Origin: Anaerosphaera multitolerans | GTDB taxonomy: Bacteria; Bacillota; Clostridia; Tissierellales; Peptoniphilaceae | Assembly (NCBI RefSeq): GCF_004006535.1 | Contig: NZ_RLIH01000008.1 | Coordinates: forward strand, 1-64,000 | Reading direction: 5' to 3' | Length of the DNA: 64,000 nt | Shown: positions 1 to 9,231 of the stretch, piece by piece | How the letters are laid out: the number at the start of each line of letters is the position of its first letter | How positions within the stretch are numbered: the stretch's first letter is position 1 | Position numbers and translations under genes: made by a program | Notes under the pieces: generated by a model | Seen by the model: only the letters and a program-made list of their open reading frames with translations | Told to the model about the DNA's origin: nothing | Databases searched by the model: none

Positions 1-23
1 TTATATTCATTTAAATTAAAAAA

Positions 24-47
24 ATAGAAGGTCTAATAACCTCCTAT
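24..47 (-). terminator. Terminator of the antiporter gene
   Basis: On the minus strand a 9-bp stem with one G-T wobble and a 6-nt loop is followed by seven T residues. It lies about 25 nt past the stop codon of the antiporter gene. Confidence 0.8.
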
Positions 48-72
48 CTTTTCGTTTTTTTAGTATATTTAA

Positions 73-1623
73 TTAAGTCAATACGAATACCGACATAATT
101 ACTGCTGATATAAACAATGGTATGTTAAAGGATAAAAATGTAGGGATACACGTATCTCTAATGTGATCATGTTGTCCATCTACGTTAAGGGCAGCAGTAG
201 GTCCAAGAGTTGAATCCGATGCCGGAGCACCTGCATCTCCTAACGCAGCAGCTATACCTATTAAACAGGCGATCGCCGTAGGAGTAAAGCCCATTTCCAA
301 ACCTAGAGGTACATATATTGCAGCTATTATAGGCACTGTACCGAAAGATGTACCTATTCCCATATCAATTGTAAGACCTACTAATAGCATTACTACCGCT
401 GCCGCAATTTTATTATCTCCAAGTAAGCTTCTTGCCCCTTCTACTAGAATCGGAACTTGTCCTGATTCTACTATTACTGCTGCATAACCTGCTGCAACTA
501 ACATTACAAAGGAAATATATCCCATTAAATCTACTCCACCATTTAGTATACCTTCAGTGTCTTTAAATTTATAAACTCCAAAAGGTACCATTGCCACAAC
601 TCCCACTAAACCTCCAAGAGGTAGTGAAGATGTTAAAAGTTGAGTAAGTACTGTTAAAACCAACGCAATAATTGCACCGAACTCTCTTTTATTATCGTCA
701 TAGACAGTTCCATCATCTTCTTTTTTACCGCCCATTAAGTATACAATCGCACCCACAGCTATTACTGATATTATAAATACAATTGAATATTCTTTCCAAG
801 GAATTGAGTTTTCCGCTCCCATCCCCATTCCGTAACCCTTAAAGGCTTTGTAAATTTCAGGAACTAATATACCTGCAACAAGTCCTGCAATTATAGAAGC
901 TTGACTTCTGCTAAACTTCTTGTTAATAACTTTTTCTTTTTCCAAGTTCACTGTTTTTTCTTCGTAGTCCCTATCTTTATTAAAGACAAAAAACACTGCC
1001 ACTAATAAACCTATTATCATACTTAGACCTGGAATCATCGTACCCTTCCATACATCCATTTTGTCAAAGGGAAGTCCATTTTTAGTCATAGCATCTGCAA
1101 TTATGGTATGAAATAATAAACCGAAACCGAAGGGGAATGCCACATAGGGCATCTTAACACTGAAAGTTAAAGCAGTTGCCATTGCCCTCCTGTCAATTTT
1201 AAGTTTATTCATAATAGGAATTAGAGGTGGAATTAAAATCGGCATGTACGCAATATGTATCGGTACAAGGTTTTGTGACAAACAACCAACAGCTGCTATT
1301 ACAAGAATAAACACCTTTTTCTTATCTCCTACAATTTTCGTTACCACTCTGGAAAGAATAGTTACCAAATCTGTAGTTGCAATGGCCGTTGCCAAAGCCC
1401 CCAATAACACATAGGCAAGTGCCGTTTCTCCATTATCTCCCAATCCACTTATGAATATGGAAATAGTATTAATGAGTCCCTCAAAGGAAAAGCCTCCTAA
1501 TGCAGGAGACATTAAGCCAGCTAAAATTGCTGATAAAAATATTGCCAACATAATATCTACTTTTAAAATTGCAAGAGCACACATTACTACTACCGATACT
1601 ATAACGGGATTTAATAATAACAT
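73..1623 (-). CDS. Na+/H+ antiporter family protein (YuiF/NhaC-like)
   Basis: A 516-residue polytopic membrane protein of the Na+/H+ antiporter superfamily, closest in appearance to the YuiF type. Its N-terminus (NPVIVSVVVMCAL, then a second hydrophobic helix) matches the short N-terminal domain of that group. About a dozen hydrophobic segments are visible, with a charged cytoplasmic loop near residues 215-240 (YEEKTVNLEKEK) and another near 300-315. The late Gly/Asp-rich stretch (GDAGAPASDSTLGPTAALN, about 465-485) looks like the conserved substrate-binding helix break. It probably exchanges cations for protons, but some relatives may carry organic acids or amino acids, so the substrate is open. 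A GGAGGCG site precedes the ATG, and the gene has its own terminator. Confidence 0.8.
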   Translation of the reverse strand: MLLLNPVIVSVVVMCALAILKVDIMLAIFLSAILAGLMSPALGGFSFEGLINTISIFISGLGDNGETALAYVLLGALATAIATTDLVTILSRVVTKIVGDKKKVFILVIAAVGCLSQNLVPIHIAYMPILIPPLIPIMNKLKIDRRAMATALTFSVKMPYVAFPFGFGLLFHTIIADAMTKNGLPFDKMDVWKGTMIPGLSMIIGLLVAVFFVFNKDRDYEEKTVNLEKEKVINKKFSRSQASIIAGLVAGILVPEIYKAFKGYGMGMGAENSIPWKEYSIVFIISVIAVGAIVYLMGGKKEDDGTVYDDNKREFGAIIALVLTVLTQLLTSSLPLGGLVGVVAMVPFGVYKFKDTEGILNGGVDLMGYISFVMLVAAGYAAVIVESGQVPILVEGARSLLGDNKIAAAVVMLLVGLTIDMGIGTSFGTVPIIAAIYVPLGLEMGFTPTAIACLIGIAAALGDAGAPASDSTLGPTAALNVDGQHDHIRDTCIPTFLSFNIPLFISAVIMSVFVLT

Positions 1624-1838
1624 ATTATTCGCCTCCTTATTTATTAGTTATATCTTAATAACTTGCAAATAATTATACTATTTTAAAATCTCCTTAGCTA
1701 TCGATTTCCTTTGATTTTACCGCCTCTTTACTTACTGTTTACACCACTTTTACATAAAATCGGCAAACCCTTTCCCTTTATTGCAGCGCATTGATACTAT
1801 GATAATTTAGCACAGTGATTTTGCTGGTTTTCCCAATG

Positions 1839-2477
1839 CTATTTTATAATTTTAAAAACTCCATAACAGATAGGTATGTTTTTGTCTCTCCATTTTTGTT
1901 CATATTCAGTTACAATATTTTCCGGATAGTCACTTAATTTCATATCGAAATCTACAATTTTATTTTCAAAAGAATTATCCTTAAAATACTCAAGAGAATC
2001 TTCAAAAAAATCTCTGTCATCGGTTTTTAAATGAATTTCCGAATTTTCCCTTAATATATCTCTATACTGAACTAAAAATCTGGGATGAGTAAGTCTTCTT
2101 TTATTATGCCTTTTTTTCGGCCATGGATTGCAAAAATTAATATATATTCTATCTAACTCGTCTTTGTCAAAGTATTCAATAATATTTTCCGCATTAATAG
2201 GTAAAGCTCGCACATTTTCCAATTCATCTTCCTTAATTTTTCTACATGCATAGACAAAGGCATTTGTATCTAGTTCTATTATTACATAGTTAATATTAGG
2301 ATTCCTTTTGGAAAGCTTAGCTATAAACTGCCCCTTACCTGCACCTATTTCAATATGGATGGGATTGCTATTTCCAAAAACCTCTCCCCAGTGACCTTTG
2401 TACTTTTTCCCTTCAAAGAACACTTTTGGGTTTTCTTTCATTTCAGGTACTGCCCAATGTTTTTTTCTAAGTCTCAA
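1839..2477 (-). CDS. trmB: tRNA (guanine-N7-)-methyltransferase TrmB
   Basis: 212 residues, the usual TrmB length. It methylates G46 of tRNA using S-adenosylmethionine. The SAM-binding motif EIGAGKGQF lies at about 44-52. NFCNPWPKKRHNKRRL (about 115-130) is the signature PWPK..H.K.R motif of the family, and TDD follows near 152. The start is TTG with a GAGGTGG ribosome binding site; it gives the standard N-terminus and no in-frame ATG fits better. It follows lysS on the same strand, separated only by a terminator-like hairpin, so it may depend on read-through. Confidence 0.95.
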   Translation of the reverse strand: MRLRKKHWAVPEMKENPKVFFEGKKYKGHWGEVFGNSNPIHIEIGAGKGQFIAKLSKRNPNINYVIIELDTNAFVYACRKIKEDELENVRALPINAENIIEYFDKDELDRIYINFCNPWPKKRHNKRRLTHPRFLVQYRDILRENSEIHLKTDDRDFFEDSLEYFKDNSFENKIVDFDMKLSDYPENIVTEYEQKWRDKNIPICYGVFKIIK

Positions 2478-2499
2478 GTAACCACCTCTAATTTAAAAA

Positions 2500-2519
2500 G
2501 GGTTGCTGCTAAGCAACCC
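2500..2519 (-). terminator. Terminator-like hairpin between lysS and trmB
   Basis: An 8-bp GGGTTGCT stem with a short loop is followed on the minus strand by TTTTT. The hairpin ends 22 nt before the TTG start of trmB, which leaves no room for a downstream promoter. Confidence 0.8.
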
Positions 2520-2525
2520 CTAAAC

Positions 2526-4019
2526 TTAATTTTCTTCTTTTTCTATTCCTATCGGTTTCATAGTTGGGAAAAATACAACGTCCCTAATACTTGGCTGATC
2601 TGTTAAAAGCATAACCATTCTATCTACACCGATTCCAAGTCCGCCAGTAGGAGGAAGACCTACTTCCAAAGCATTTACAAAATCGTGATCCATAGGATGA
2701 GCTTCCTCATCTCCGGCTTCTTTTTCTCTGACCTGTGCTTCAAATCTTTCTTTTTGATCTATAGGATCATTTAACTCTGAGAATGCATTTGCAAATTCCC
2801 AAGTATTGATAAAGGCTTCAAATCTATCTGTAAGTCTCGGATCATCAATACAACGCTTTGCCAAAGGAGAAACTTCAACTGGATGCTTTAATACAAAAGT
2901 AGGTTGAACTAAGGAAGCTTCACAAAATTCTTCAAAGATTTCAGAAATAACTTTTCCCCTTGACCAATCCTTCTCAACTTCCAAACCCTTTGCCTTTGCT
3001 ATTTCAACAGCTTCCTCATCTGTTTGAATTTCATTAAAGTCAATGCCTGTAATCTCCTTTATGCAATCTATCATAGTAATTCTCTTCCAAGGAGCCTTTA
3101 AATCTATTTCAGTACCTTGATAGTTTATTTTTGTAGTTCCATAAAGTTCAAGAGCTGCATTTTCAAAAATACCCTCTGTAATTCTCATCATTTCTTCATA
3201 GTCAACGTAGGCCTGATAAATTTCAATGTTTGTAAATTCAGGATTATGTCTTGTATCCATTCCCTCATTTCTAAACATCTTACCCATTTCATATACTTTA
3301 TCTATGCCGCCTACTACAAGTCTTTTTAAATAAAGCTCATTGGCAATTCTAAGCTGCATATCCATATCCAAAGTGTTGTGATGAGTTAAAAATGGTCTGG
3401 CATTAGCCCCTCCTGCTACTGTCCCGAGAATAGGAGTTTCCACTTCTAAAAAACCCTTTTCATCAAGATAATTCCTAATGGACTTTAAAATTTTAGTTCT
3501 CTTTAGAAAAACCTCTTTTATTTCAGGATTTACTATTAAATCAACATATCTCTGTCTATATCTTAAATCCGGATCTTTAAGTCCGTGAAATTTCTCAGGT
3601 AAAATTTGAAGAGATTTTGCAAGTAATATGGTATGTTCCGCTCTAACTGAAATTTCTCCCGCTTCAGTTTTAAACACTTCACCTTTAACACCTACAATAT
3701 CTCCAATATCAAAGCCCTTTACTTCTTCATAGTTTTCAAGAAGCACGTCTTTTCTTGCAAATATTTGAATTCTTCCTTCATTGTCTTGTATATCAAAAAA
3801 AGCAATTTTCCCATGACGTCTCTTACTCATTACACGCCCTGCAACAGATACTTTTTTCCCTTCATACTCCTTAAAGTTGTTTTTTATTTCCATTGAGTAA
3901 TCAGTTACATCATACTTGGAAATTTCAAAGGGATCTCTTCCCTCTTCTTTTAAATCCTTTAGCTTTTGTCGCCTTAATAAGAGCATCTCATTAAGTCTTT
4001 TTTCGTCAGCTTTTTGCAT
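2526..4019 (-). CDS. lysS: Lysyl-tRNA synthetase, class II
   Basis: 497 residues, full length. An N-terminal OB-fold anticodon-binding domain (about 50-155) precedes the class II catalytic core. Motif 2 is visible as [21 protein letters not shown] (about 240-260), and motif 3 as [14 protein letters not shown] near 465-480. It charges tRNA-Lys with lysine in the cytoplasm. It starts 9 nt after the greA stop codon, reproducing the common greA-lysS pairing of Firmicutes, and is probably co-transcribed with coaX-dusB-greA. Confidence 0.97.
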   Translation of the reverse strand: MQKADEKRLNEMLLLRRQKLKDLKEEGRDPFEISKYDVTDYSMEIKNNFKEYEGKKVSVAGRVMSKRRHGKIAFFDIQDNEGRIQIFARKDVLLENYEEVKGFDIGDIVGVKGEVFKTEAGEISVRAEHTILLAKSLQILPEKFHGLKDPDLRYRQRYVDLIVNPEIKEVFLKRTKILKSIRNYLDEKGFLEVETPILGTVAGGANARPFLTHHNTLDMDMQLRIANELYLKRLVVGGIDKVYEMGKMFRNEGMDTRHNPEFTNIEIYQAYVDYEEMMRITEGIFENAALELYGTTKINYQGTEIDLKAPWKRITMIDCIKEITGIDFNEIQTDEEAVEIAKAKGLEVEKDWSRGKVISEIFEEFCEASLVQPTFVLKHPVEVSPLAKRCIDDPRLTDRFEAFINTWEFANAFSELNDPIDQKERFEAQVREKEAGDEEAHPMDHDFVNALEVGLPPTGGLGIGVDRMVMLLTDQPSIRDVVFFPTMKPIGIEKEEN

Positions 4020-4028
4020 CTTTCCCTC

Positions 4029-4505
4029 CTATAAAGATATTCCAACAACCTCATACTTTACTATTCCATCAGGTACTTCAACTTCTGCAACTTCCCCGAT
4101 TTTTAAACCTATTAATTTTGAGCCCACAGGGCTTTCGTTAGAAATCTTTCCTTCTAAAGGGTCCGCTTCAGCTGAACCTACAATAAGAAATTCATCTTCT
4201 TCACTGTCCGATAAATCCTTAACCGTTACTTTACAACCTATATTTACTTCTTCCGTAGTAATTTCTTTTTCATCAATTACTCTGGCATTTCTAACCATCA
4301 TTTCAAGTTTGGCAATTCTCTCTTCAACTTGAGCTTGTTCGTTTTTAGCTTCATCATATTCAGAGTTTTCCGATAAATCACCATATCCTAAAGCAATTTT
4401 TATTCTCTCGGAAACTTCTTTTCTTCTAACTGTTTTTAAATATTCTATTTCAGATTCAATTTTCTCTAATCCTTCAGCAGTAAAAAAAATATCTTTTTCC
4501 ACCAT
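4029..4505 (-). CDS. greA: Transcription elongation factor GreA
   Basis: 158 residues from the ATG at 4505, which has a GAGGAG site; the reading frame extends 16 codons further but without a good site. The N-terminal coiled coil carries the acidic tip motif GYGDLSENSEYDEA (about 38-51), and an FKBP-like C-terminal domain follows (about 80-158), including GSKLIGLKIGE. GreA binds the RNA polymerase secondary channel and stimulates cleavage of backtracked transcripts. It sits between dusB and lysS. A terminator-like hairpin lies directly upstream. Confidence 0.96.
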   Translation of the reverse strand: MVEKDIFFTAEGLEKIESEIEYLKTVRRKEVSERIKIALGYGDLSENSEYDEAKNEQAQVEERIAKLEMMVRNARVIDEKEITTEEVNIGCKVTVKDLSDSEEDEFLIVGSAEADPLEGKISNESPVGSKLIGLKIGEVAEVEVPDGIVKYEVVGISL

Positions 4506-4530
4506 TTTTCTCTCCTCATATAAAAAAATA

Positions 4531-4557
4531 AGGTGTCTAATGCAATTAGTCACACCT
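4531..4557 (-). terminator. Terminator-like hairpin between dusB and greA
   Basis: AGGTGT pairs with ACACCT and CTAAT with ATTAG around a TGC loop. On the minus strand TATTTTTTTA follows. The structure ends 25 nt before the greA ATG, so greA either needs read-through or a promoter inside dusB. Confidence 0.75.
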
Positions 4558-4605
4558 AAAGTCTAAATCATTATAGTGAAATAATGTATAATTGTCAAGC
4601 TATTC

Positions 4606-5550
4606 CTATATTTGAGTCATATATTCCCTTAAAACTTCCTCAACTTCTTCAACTTTTAGCAACTTATTTAATTTATCCTTTATCTCCTTAGAACCCTTCA
4701 TAGATTTTAAATAACCCATAAAGTGTTTTCTCATTTCAATAAGTCCAAGCTTTTCACCCTTGTATTTACAGTTTAATCTTAAGTGGTAAAGAGCCATTTC
4801 CACTCTTTCTCTGTCTGTGGGTTGTACATATTTTACGCCCTTTAACTTTTTATATACTTCATCAAATATAAAGGGATTTCCTATTGCCCCTCTTCCTATA
4901 CTGATTCCGTCAACTTTTGAATAGCCGATTTTTTCAACAGCATCATCGTAGCTTAAAATATCTCCATTTCCTATAACAGGTATGTTCACACTTTCCTTTA
5001 CCTGTTTTATAAAGTTCCAATCAGCCTTTCCGCCATAGTACTCCTCTCTAGTTCTTCCATGTACAGTAATAAAATCAATTCCCGCTTTTTCAGCAAGCTT
5101 TGCCACTTCTAAAGAAGATATACCTCTTATACCTTTTCGTATCTTTATGGAAACCGGTTTTGTAGAATTTTTTACTACTTCTTTCATTATCCTGTAGCAC
5201 AGTTCCGGTTGATCTAAAAGCGCCGAACCGTTGTTGTTCTTAACTATTTTAGGTGCCGGACAACCCATATTTATATCTATTGTAGAAAAGTCCAACTTAT
5301 TTAAGCGTTCCTTTACTACACTCCCCATAATATCAGGATCATCGCCAAATATTTGAACAGCAACATTTTTTTCCTTAGGAGATATTTCCAATAGCCTGGA
5401 AGTTTTTTTATCTCCAAAGTAAAGAGCCTTAGCACTAATCATCTCCGTCACTACCATATCAGCATTATATTCAGAACAAATTTCTCTAAAGGCAATATCA
5501 GTATAGCCCGCCAAAGGAGACAGTATTGCTCCATTAAATTTTATTTCCAA
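4606..5550 (-). CDS. dusB: tRNA-dihydrouridine synthase (DusB type)
   Basis: 314 residues. An FMN TIM-barrel starts with SPLAGYTDIAFR (about 11-22). The catalytic-cysteine motif NMGCPAPKIVKNNNGSALL is near 94-112, with the FMN-site VHGRTREEYY near 168. The enzyme reduces specific uridines in tRNA D-loops with NADPH. Its start overlaps the end of coaX by 17 nt, so the two are translationally coupled. The coaX-dusB-greA-lysS order is a known clostridial arrangement. Confidence 0.93.
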   Translation of the reverse strand: MEIKFNGAILSPLAGYTDIAFREICSEYNADMVVTEMISAKALYFGDKKTSRLLEISPKEKNVAVQIFGDDPDIMGSVVKERLNKLDFSTIDINMGCPAPKIVKNNNGSALLDQPELCYRIMKEVVKNSTKPVSIKIRKGIRGISSLEVAKLAEKAGIDFITVHGRTREEYYGGKADWNFIKQVKESVNIPVIGNGDILSYDDAVEKIGYSKVDGISIGRGAIGNPFIFDEVYKKLKGVKYVQPTDRERVEMALYHLRLNCKYKGEKLGLIEMRKHFMGYLKSMKGSKEIKDKLNKLLKVEEVEEVLREYMTQI

Positions 5551-6331
5551 TTAAATCTTCCTTATTTAAATCATAAATTGTTTTTAATCCATGAAGAGTC
5601 AAAAATCTATCTATTACAAAATCATATTTTGAATCCGTTGTAAGCAAACTGGCAAATCCACCTGTTGAAATTAAATTAATATCATCTACAGTTATGCCGA
5701 TTTCTTCCACTATCTTTTCCACTATTCCCTCAATCATTGTAGTGAATCCGAAAAACAAACCCGATTGCATTGCATTTACCGTATTTGTTGCAATTAACTT
5801 TTCAGACTTAACTATTTCAATCCTTGGCAACTTTGAAGTTCTCATAAATAAAGCCTCCGCCGATATACCTATTCCCGGTAAAATCAAGCCGCCCAAGTAA
5901 CTGCTCTCATGGTCTATTACACAAAAGGTAATAGCCGTTCCTATATCCACTATTATACAAGGACCACCATACTTATTAATAGCCCCCACAGCATTTACTA
6001 TTCTATCTGCACCCAATTCCTTAGGGTTGTCGTACTTAATATTTATACCTAACTTTAAATTTTGATCAACTATTACAGGTTGAACGTTAAAATACTTAAT
6101 AACCATACTTGGAATAGTATGCATTAAATTGGGAACTACTGAAGAAATTATAACATCTTCAATATCATTTGGATTTATATTGGCGTGAGAAAGAGTATTG
6201 AAAAACAAAATTCCATATTCATCAGAAGTTCTGGTCTTTATAGTGGAGATTCTAAAATCCTGAACTAGCTCTCCATTTTGATATGCCCCATATACAATTG
6301 CCGTATTGCCCACATCTATTACTAATAACAT
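5534..6331 (-). CDS. coaX: Type III pantothenate kinase
   Basis: 265 residues, the usual CoaX length. It belongs to the ASKHA fold: phosphate-1 motif VIDVGNTAI at the N-terminus, ELGADRIVNAVGA near 105-117 and phosphate-2 motif IIVDIGTAITF near 126-136. It phosphorylates pantothenate, the first step of CoA synthesis, and this type is insensitive to feedback by CoA. It is the first gene of the coaX-dusB-greA-lysS run, with a candidate promoter about 110 nt upstream. Confidence 0.95.
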   Translation of the reverse strand: MLLVIDVGNTAIVYGAYQNGELVQDFRISTIKTRTSDEYGILFFNTLSHANINPNDIEDVIISSVVPNLMHTIPSMVIKYFNVQPVIVDQNLKLGINIKYDNPKELGADRIVNAVGAINKYGGPCIIVDIGTAITFCVIDHESSYLGGLILPGIGISAEALFMRTSKLPRIEIVKSEKLIATNTVNAMQSGLFFGFTTMIEGIVEKIVEEIGITVDDINLISTGGFASLLTTDSKYDFVIDRFLTLHGLKTIYDLNKEDLIGNKI

Positions 6332-6441
6332 TTTTAACCCCTCTTACTAAATTTAAGCCTATAACTTATTCTTATTATTTTACCCACTTTCAATTAAATT
6401 CATACATAATTTCCGCTTTAATATCTTCAACTAATTTTATA

Positions 6442-6471
6442 ATTATGCCATAATTACATAAGGTATGTAAA
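6442..6471 (-). promoter_or_regulatory. Candidate coaX promoter
   Basis: On the minus strand TTTACA, an 18-nt spacer and CATAAT preceded by TG (extended -10). It would give a leader of about 105 nt for coaX. Confidence 0.5.
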
Positions 6472-6632
6472 GTAACTTTTGTATTTAATTTCACATTATT
6501 TTTCCAGCTGAAATTTAGTACCTACCTAATTAAGCCTTGCATAAATCATATCCTATTTAATCACTTATTATTTTTAGACAACAGCAAAACAATCTTAAAT
6601 CTTATTCCTCTTTAGCCTTGATTTTATAATTC

Positions 6633-6660
6633 TTTACAGTTTGATTACATATTCTATAAT
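6633..6660 (+). promoter_or_regulatory. Candidate upstream PBP promoter
   Basis: TTTACA, 16-nt spacer, TATAAT, about 75 nt upstream of the PBP start codon. Confidence 0.5.
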
Positions 6661-6703
6661 TTTGATAATTGGCATATTATTATAATATTTTTTAGAAAAA
6701 ATC

Positions 6704-6712
6704 TGATATAAT
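6704..6712 (+). promoter_or_regulatory. Extended -10 element before the PBP gene
   Basis: TGATATAAT is a full extended -10. Transcription from it would begin just before the AAGGAGGT ribosome binding site. No good -35 is present. Confidence 0.5.
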
Positions 6713-6735
6713 ATAAAAGATTAAGGAGGTCACTC

Positions 6736-9198
6736 ATGAAGAAAACACAGAAGCATAGAAAAAAAAGCAGTTTTTACTTTTCAAGCTTTTTTAAAATACT
6801 TATATTAACAATAATTATGGCTATTGTGTTAGTGGGTACAATTTTTGGAACCTATGTACTTGCAGTACTACAAGATGCCCCAAAAATAGACCCTGAAAAC
6901 TATCGTAGTCAAATAAATGAAACCTCTAAAGTCTATTCTGATAACGGTCAACTTATACAAACCTTGGTTTTAAATGAATTTTCAGAATATGTTACTTTAG
7001 ATAAAATTCCTCAAAACTTGCAAAATGCAGTTATTGCCGTAGAAGATGAAAGATTTTATAAACACAGTGCAGTGGACTTTAAAAGAGTCATCGGTGCCTT
7101 TGTATATAATCTTAGAACGGGAACCCTTGGACAAGGAGCATCTACTATTACTATGCAGCTTGCCAAAAACCTATATACCGGATCTCAAAAGAGCGTAGAG
7201 AGAAAACTTACAGACGTATACTACGCCTATGCTTTAGAAAGTGTCTTAAGTAAGGAGCAGATACTTGAAGCCTACTTAAACTCTGCCGGTTTTTCTAAAG
7301 GTACCGTTGGTGTACAGGCTGCCGCAAAGACATTTTTTAACAAGGATGTATCCGAATTAAGTTTAGCGGAATCAGCTCTTGTTGCAGGTATTACAAACAG
7401 ACCTGAAAAATATTCTCCCTATAATTCTGAGTATATAACTGCAGAAGATAACTTGGAAAATATTCAACTGGTTTTAACACCTGTAAGCGAAGAATTTGTA
7501 AACTCTGAGGAAACTTTACAAATTGCGGAAAATCTACACGAACTTGGAAAGATTGACTCCTTTGAACTGTCACAAATTCAACAAAACCAGCTTACTCCTG
7601 TTAAAGCGGTTTTTAATCCGACTTCAAAAGAACGTCAAGAACTTATATTAGATTTGATGTTGAAACAAAAATATATTACAAAAGAAGAACACGATGAAGC
7701 TGTAAATGCACCTATTGAAATTAACCTTGGTGAAAGAAAAGAAAAGGGAATTTCCTCTTTCTACGTTGACATGGTAAAAGAAGAGGTAAAGGACATTCTA
7801 AAGGATCTTGGTTATACTGAAGAAGACGTTGAAAAGAAACTTTATACCGGCGGTTTGGAAATCCACTCTTCTATGAATGTGGAAATTCAAAAACATATGG
7901 AAGAAACAGTTTCCAACACCAGCTTATTCCCGGGAACTTATACAAATGATAAGGGAATCCTTCAGCCTCAAATAGGTTCGGTACTAATGGACCCTCATAC
8001 GGGAGAAGTTAAAGGATTAATTGGAGGTCGAGGTATTGCCGGAGCTTCTATGTTAAATAGAGCTACAGATCCAAGACAACCCGGTTCAAGTATTAAACCT
8101 ATTTCTGTCTATATGACCGCTTTTGAAGATGGAGCTACTATAGCAGACGTATATAAGGACTCTCCTATAACTACTCTGTATCCTAAGTGGAATCCTAAAA
8201 ACGTAGGCTCCTATATGGGATGGACTACTATTAGAAATTTAATCAAGAGATCTTCAAATGTTGGCGCCATCTTAGTGGCAAGAGATATCGGTTCCGACAG
8301 AGATGCCGCTGCCAATAAAAACAACACCTACTCCAAGGAAGTTGATGAAGAAAAAGCAATGGAAATGATAATGGAAAACTTGGAAAATATAGGTGTTTCC
8401 ACCTTAGTCTGGCCGGATACACCGGAAAATGAAGACAAGACTTATAAAGATTCTAAATCTAATGATGCCAATACCAGTTCCCTTGCCTTAGGGGGAATGA
8501 CAAGAGGAATTTCTCCATTGGAAATGGCAGGAGCCTATACTCCCCTTGCCAATGAAGGGATCTATCAAAAACCTACTTTTGTAAATAAGATAATTTCTCC
8601 AATGGGAGATACGATTTATGAAAAGAAAGATGAAGGCAAAGAAGCAATGTCTAAAGAAAACGCCTTTATTTTAACGACAGCTTTAGAAGATGTAGTTAAA
8701 TCAGGTACAGGTACGGCAGCAAATTTCCCTAACATGCCTATTGCAGGTAAGACAGGTACTACTACCGGACCTAAGGAAGTTTGGTTTGTAGGCTATACTC
8801 CATACTATGTATGCAGCGTATTTATAGGTAAAGATAAAACTGAAGAGCGTCAAATTTTAAACACCTCTTCAAGTACCCCTGCCAGAATTTGGAAGGAAAT
8901 AATGAGACCTATACACGAAGACCTTGAGGATAAAGAATTTGAACAACCTGATGGTGTTGTTAAGAAATATGCCAAAGGTACAGGCCGTTCCGATTATTTT
9001 GTAGAAGGTACAGAGCCACACTTTACAAATAAATTATATTGGAATGCACCTTCAGAAAGCTCTACTAAAAAAGACAGTAAAGACGATAAGGATAAGAGTT
9101 CAGATAATAAATCAAAAAGTTCTGATGATAAATCTAAAGATTCCACTAAATCGTCAAAATCAGATAATTCTAATTATAGAACGAATAGTATAAATTAA
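6736..9198 (+). CDS. Class A penicillin-binding protein (PBP1A-like)
   Basis: 820 residues: a short basic cytoplasmic tail, one membrane segment (about 20-45), a GT51 glycosyltransferase (EDERFYKH 103-110; GQGASTITMQLAKN 133-146), and a transpeptidase with S451-S-I-K454, S506-S-N508 and K672-T-G-T675. All catalytic motifs for glycan polymerisation and peptide cross-linking are present. Compared with typical PBP1A there are about 60 extra residues after SPYNSEY (about 232-295). They resemble a second copy of the usual GT51-TP linker (LHELGKIDSFELSQ versus MLKQKYITKEEHDE). The tail after about 775 is rich in Ser, Lys and Asp. An AAGGAGGT site lies 7 nt upstream. It is a plus-strand gene between minus-strand neighbours. 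Confidence 0.95.
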   Translation: MKKTQKHRKKSSFYFSSFFKILILTIIMAIVLVGTIFGTYVLAVLQDAPKIDPENYRSQINETSKVYSDNGQLIQTLVLNEFSEYVTLDKIPQNLQNAVIAVEDERFYKHSAVDFKRVIGAFVYNLRTGTLGQGASTITMQLAKNLYTGSQKSVERKLTDVYYAYALESVLSKEQILEAYLNSAGFSKGTVGVQAAAKTFFNKDVSELSLAESALVAGITNRPEKYSPYNSEYITAEDNLENIQLVLTPVSEEFVNSEETLQIAENLHELGKIDSFELSQIQQNQLTPVKAVFNPTSKERQELILDLMLKQKYITKEEHDEAVNAPIEINLGERKEKGISSFYVDMVKEEVKDILKDLGYTEEDVEKKLYTGGLEIHSSMNVEIQKHMEETVSNTSLFPGTYTNDKGILQPQIGSVLMDPHTGEVKGLIGGRGIAGASMLNRATDPRQPGSSIKPISVYMTAFEDGATIADVYKDSPITTLYPKWNPKNVGSYMGWTTIRNLIKRSSNVGAILVARDIGSDRDAAANKNNTYSKEVDEEKAMEMIMENLENIGVSTLVWPDTPENEDKTYKDSKSNDANTSSLALGGMTRGISPLEMAGAYTPLANEGIYQKPTFVNKIISPMGDTIYEKKDEGKEAMSKENAFILTTALEDVVKSGTGTAANFPNMPIAGKTGTTTGPKEVWFVGYTPYYVCSVFIGKDKTEERQILNTSSSTPARIWKEIMRPIHEDLEDKEFEQPDGVVKKYAKGTGRSDYFVEGTEPHFTNKLYWNAPSESSTKKDSKDDKDKSSDNKSKSSDDKSKDSTKSSKSDNSNYRTNSIN

Positions 9199-9202
9199 AA
9201 GA

Positions 9203-9224
9203 ACTCTTCTCAAATGAGAAGAGT
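9203..9224. terminator. Bidirectional terminator between PBP and yjiH-like gene
   Basis: A perfect 9-bp stem ACTCTTCTC/GAGAAGAGT with an AAAT loop, followed by CTTTTT on the plus strand and TTCTTTT on the minus strand. It separates two convergent genes. Confidence 0.9.
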
Positions 9225-9231
9225 CTTTTTA

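Larger units (their letters stand above)
6332..6735. other. 404-nt divergent intergenic region
   Basis: This AT-rich gap lies between divergently transcribed coaX and the PBP gene. It holds a coaX promoter candidate (6442-6471, minus) and PBP promoter candidates (6633-6660 and 6704-6712, plus). I found no convincing small gene, tRNA or structured RNA in the remainder. Confidence 0.6.

Noticed and set aside
9060-9198. The Ser/Lys/Asp-rich repeat at the PBP C-terminus as a tandem-repeat element or CRISPR-like array
   Set aside because: It is in frame, low-complexity coding sequence typical of extracytoplasmic tails of class A PBPs.
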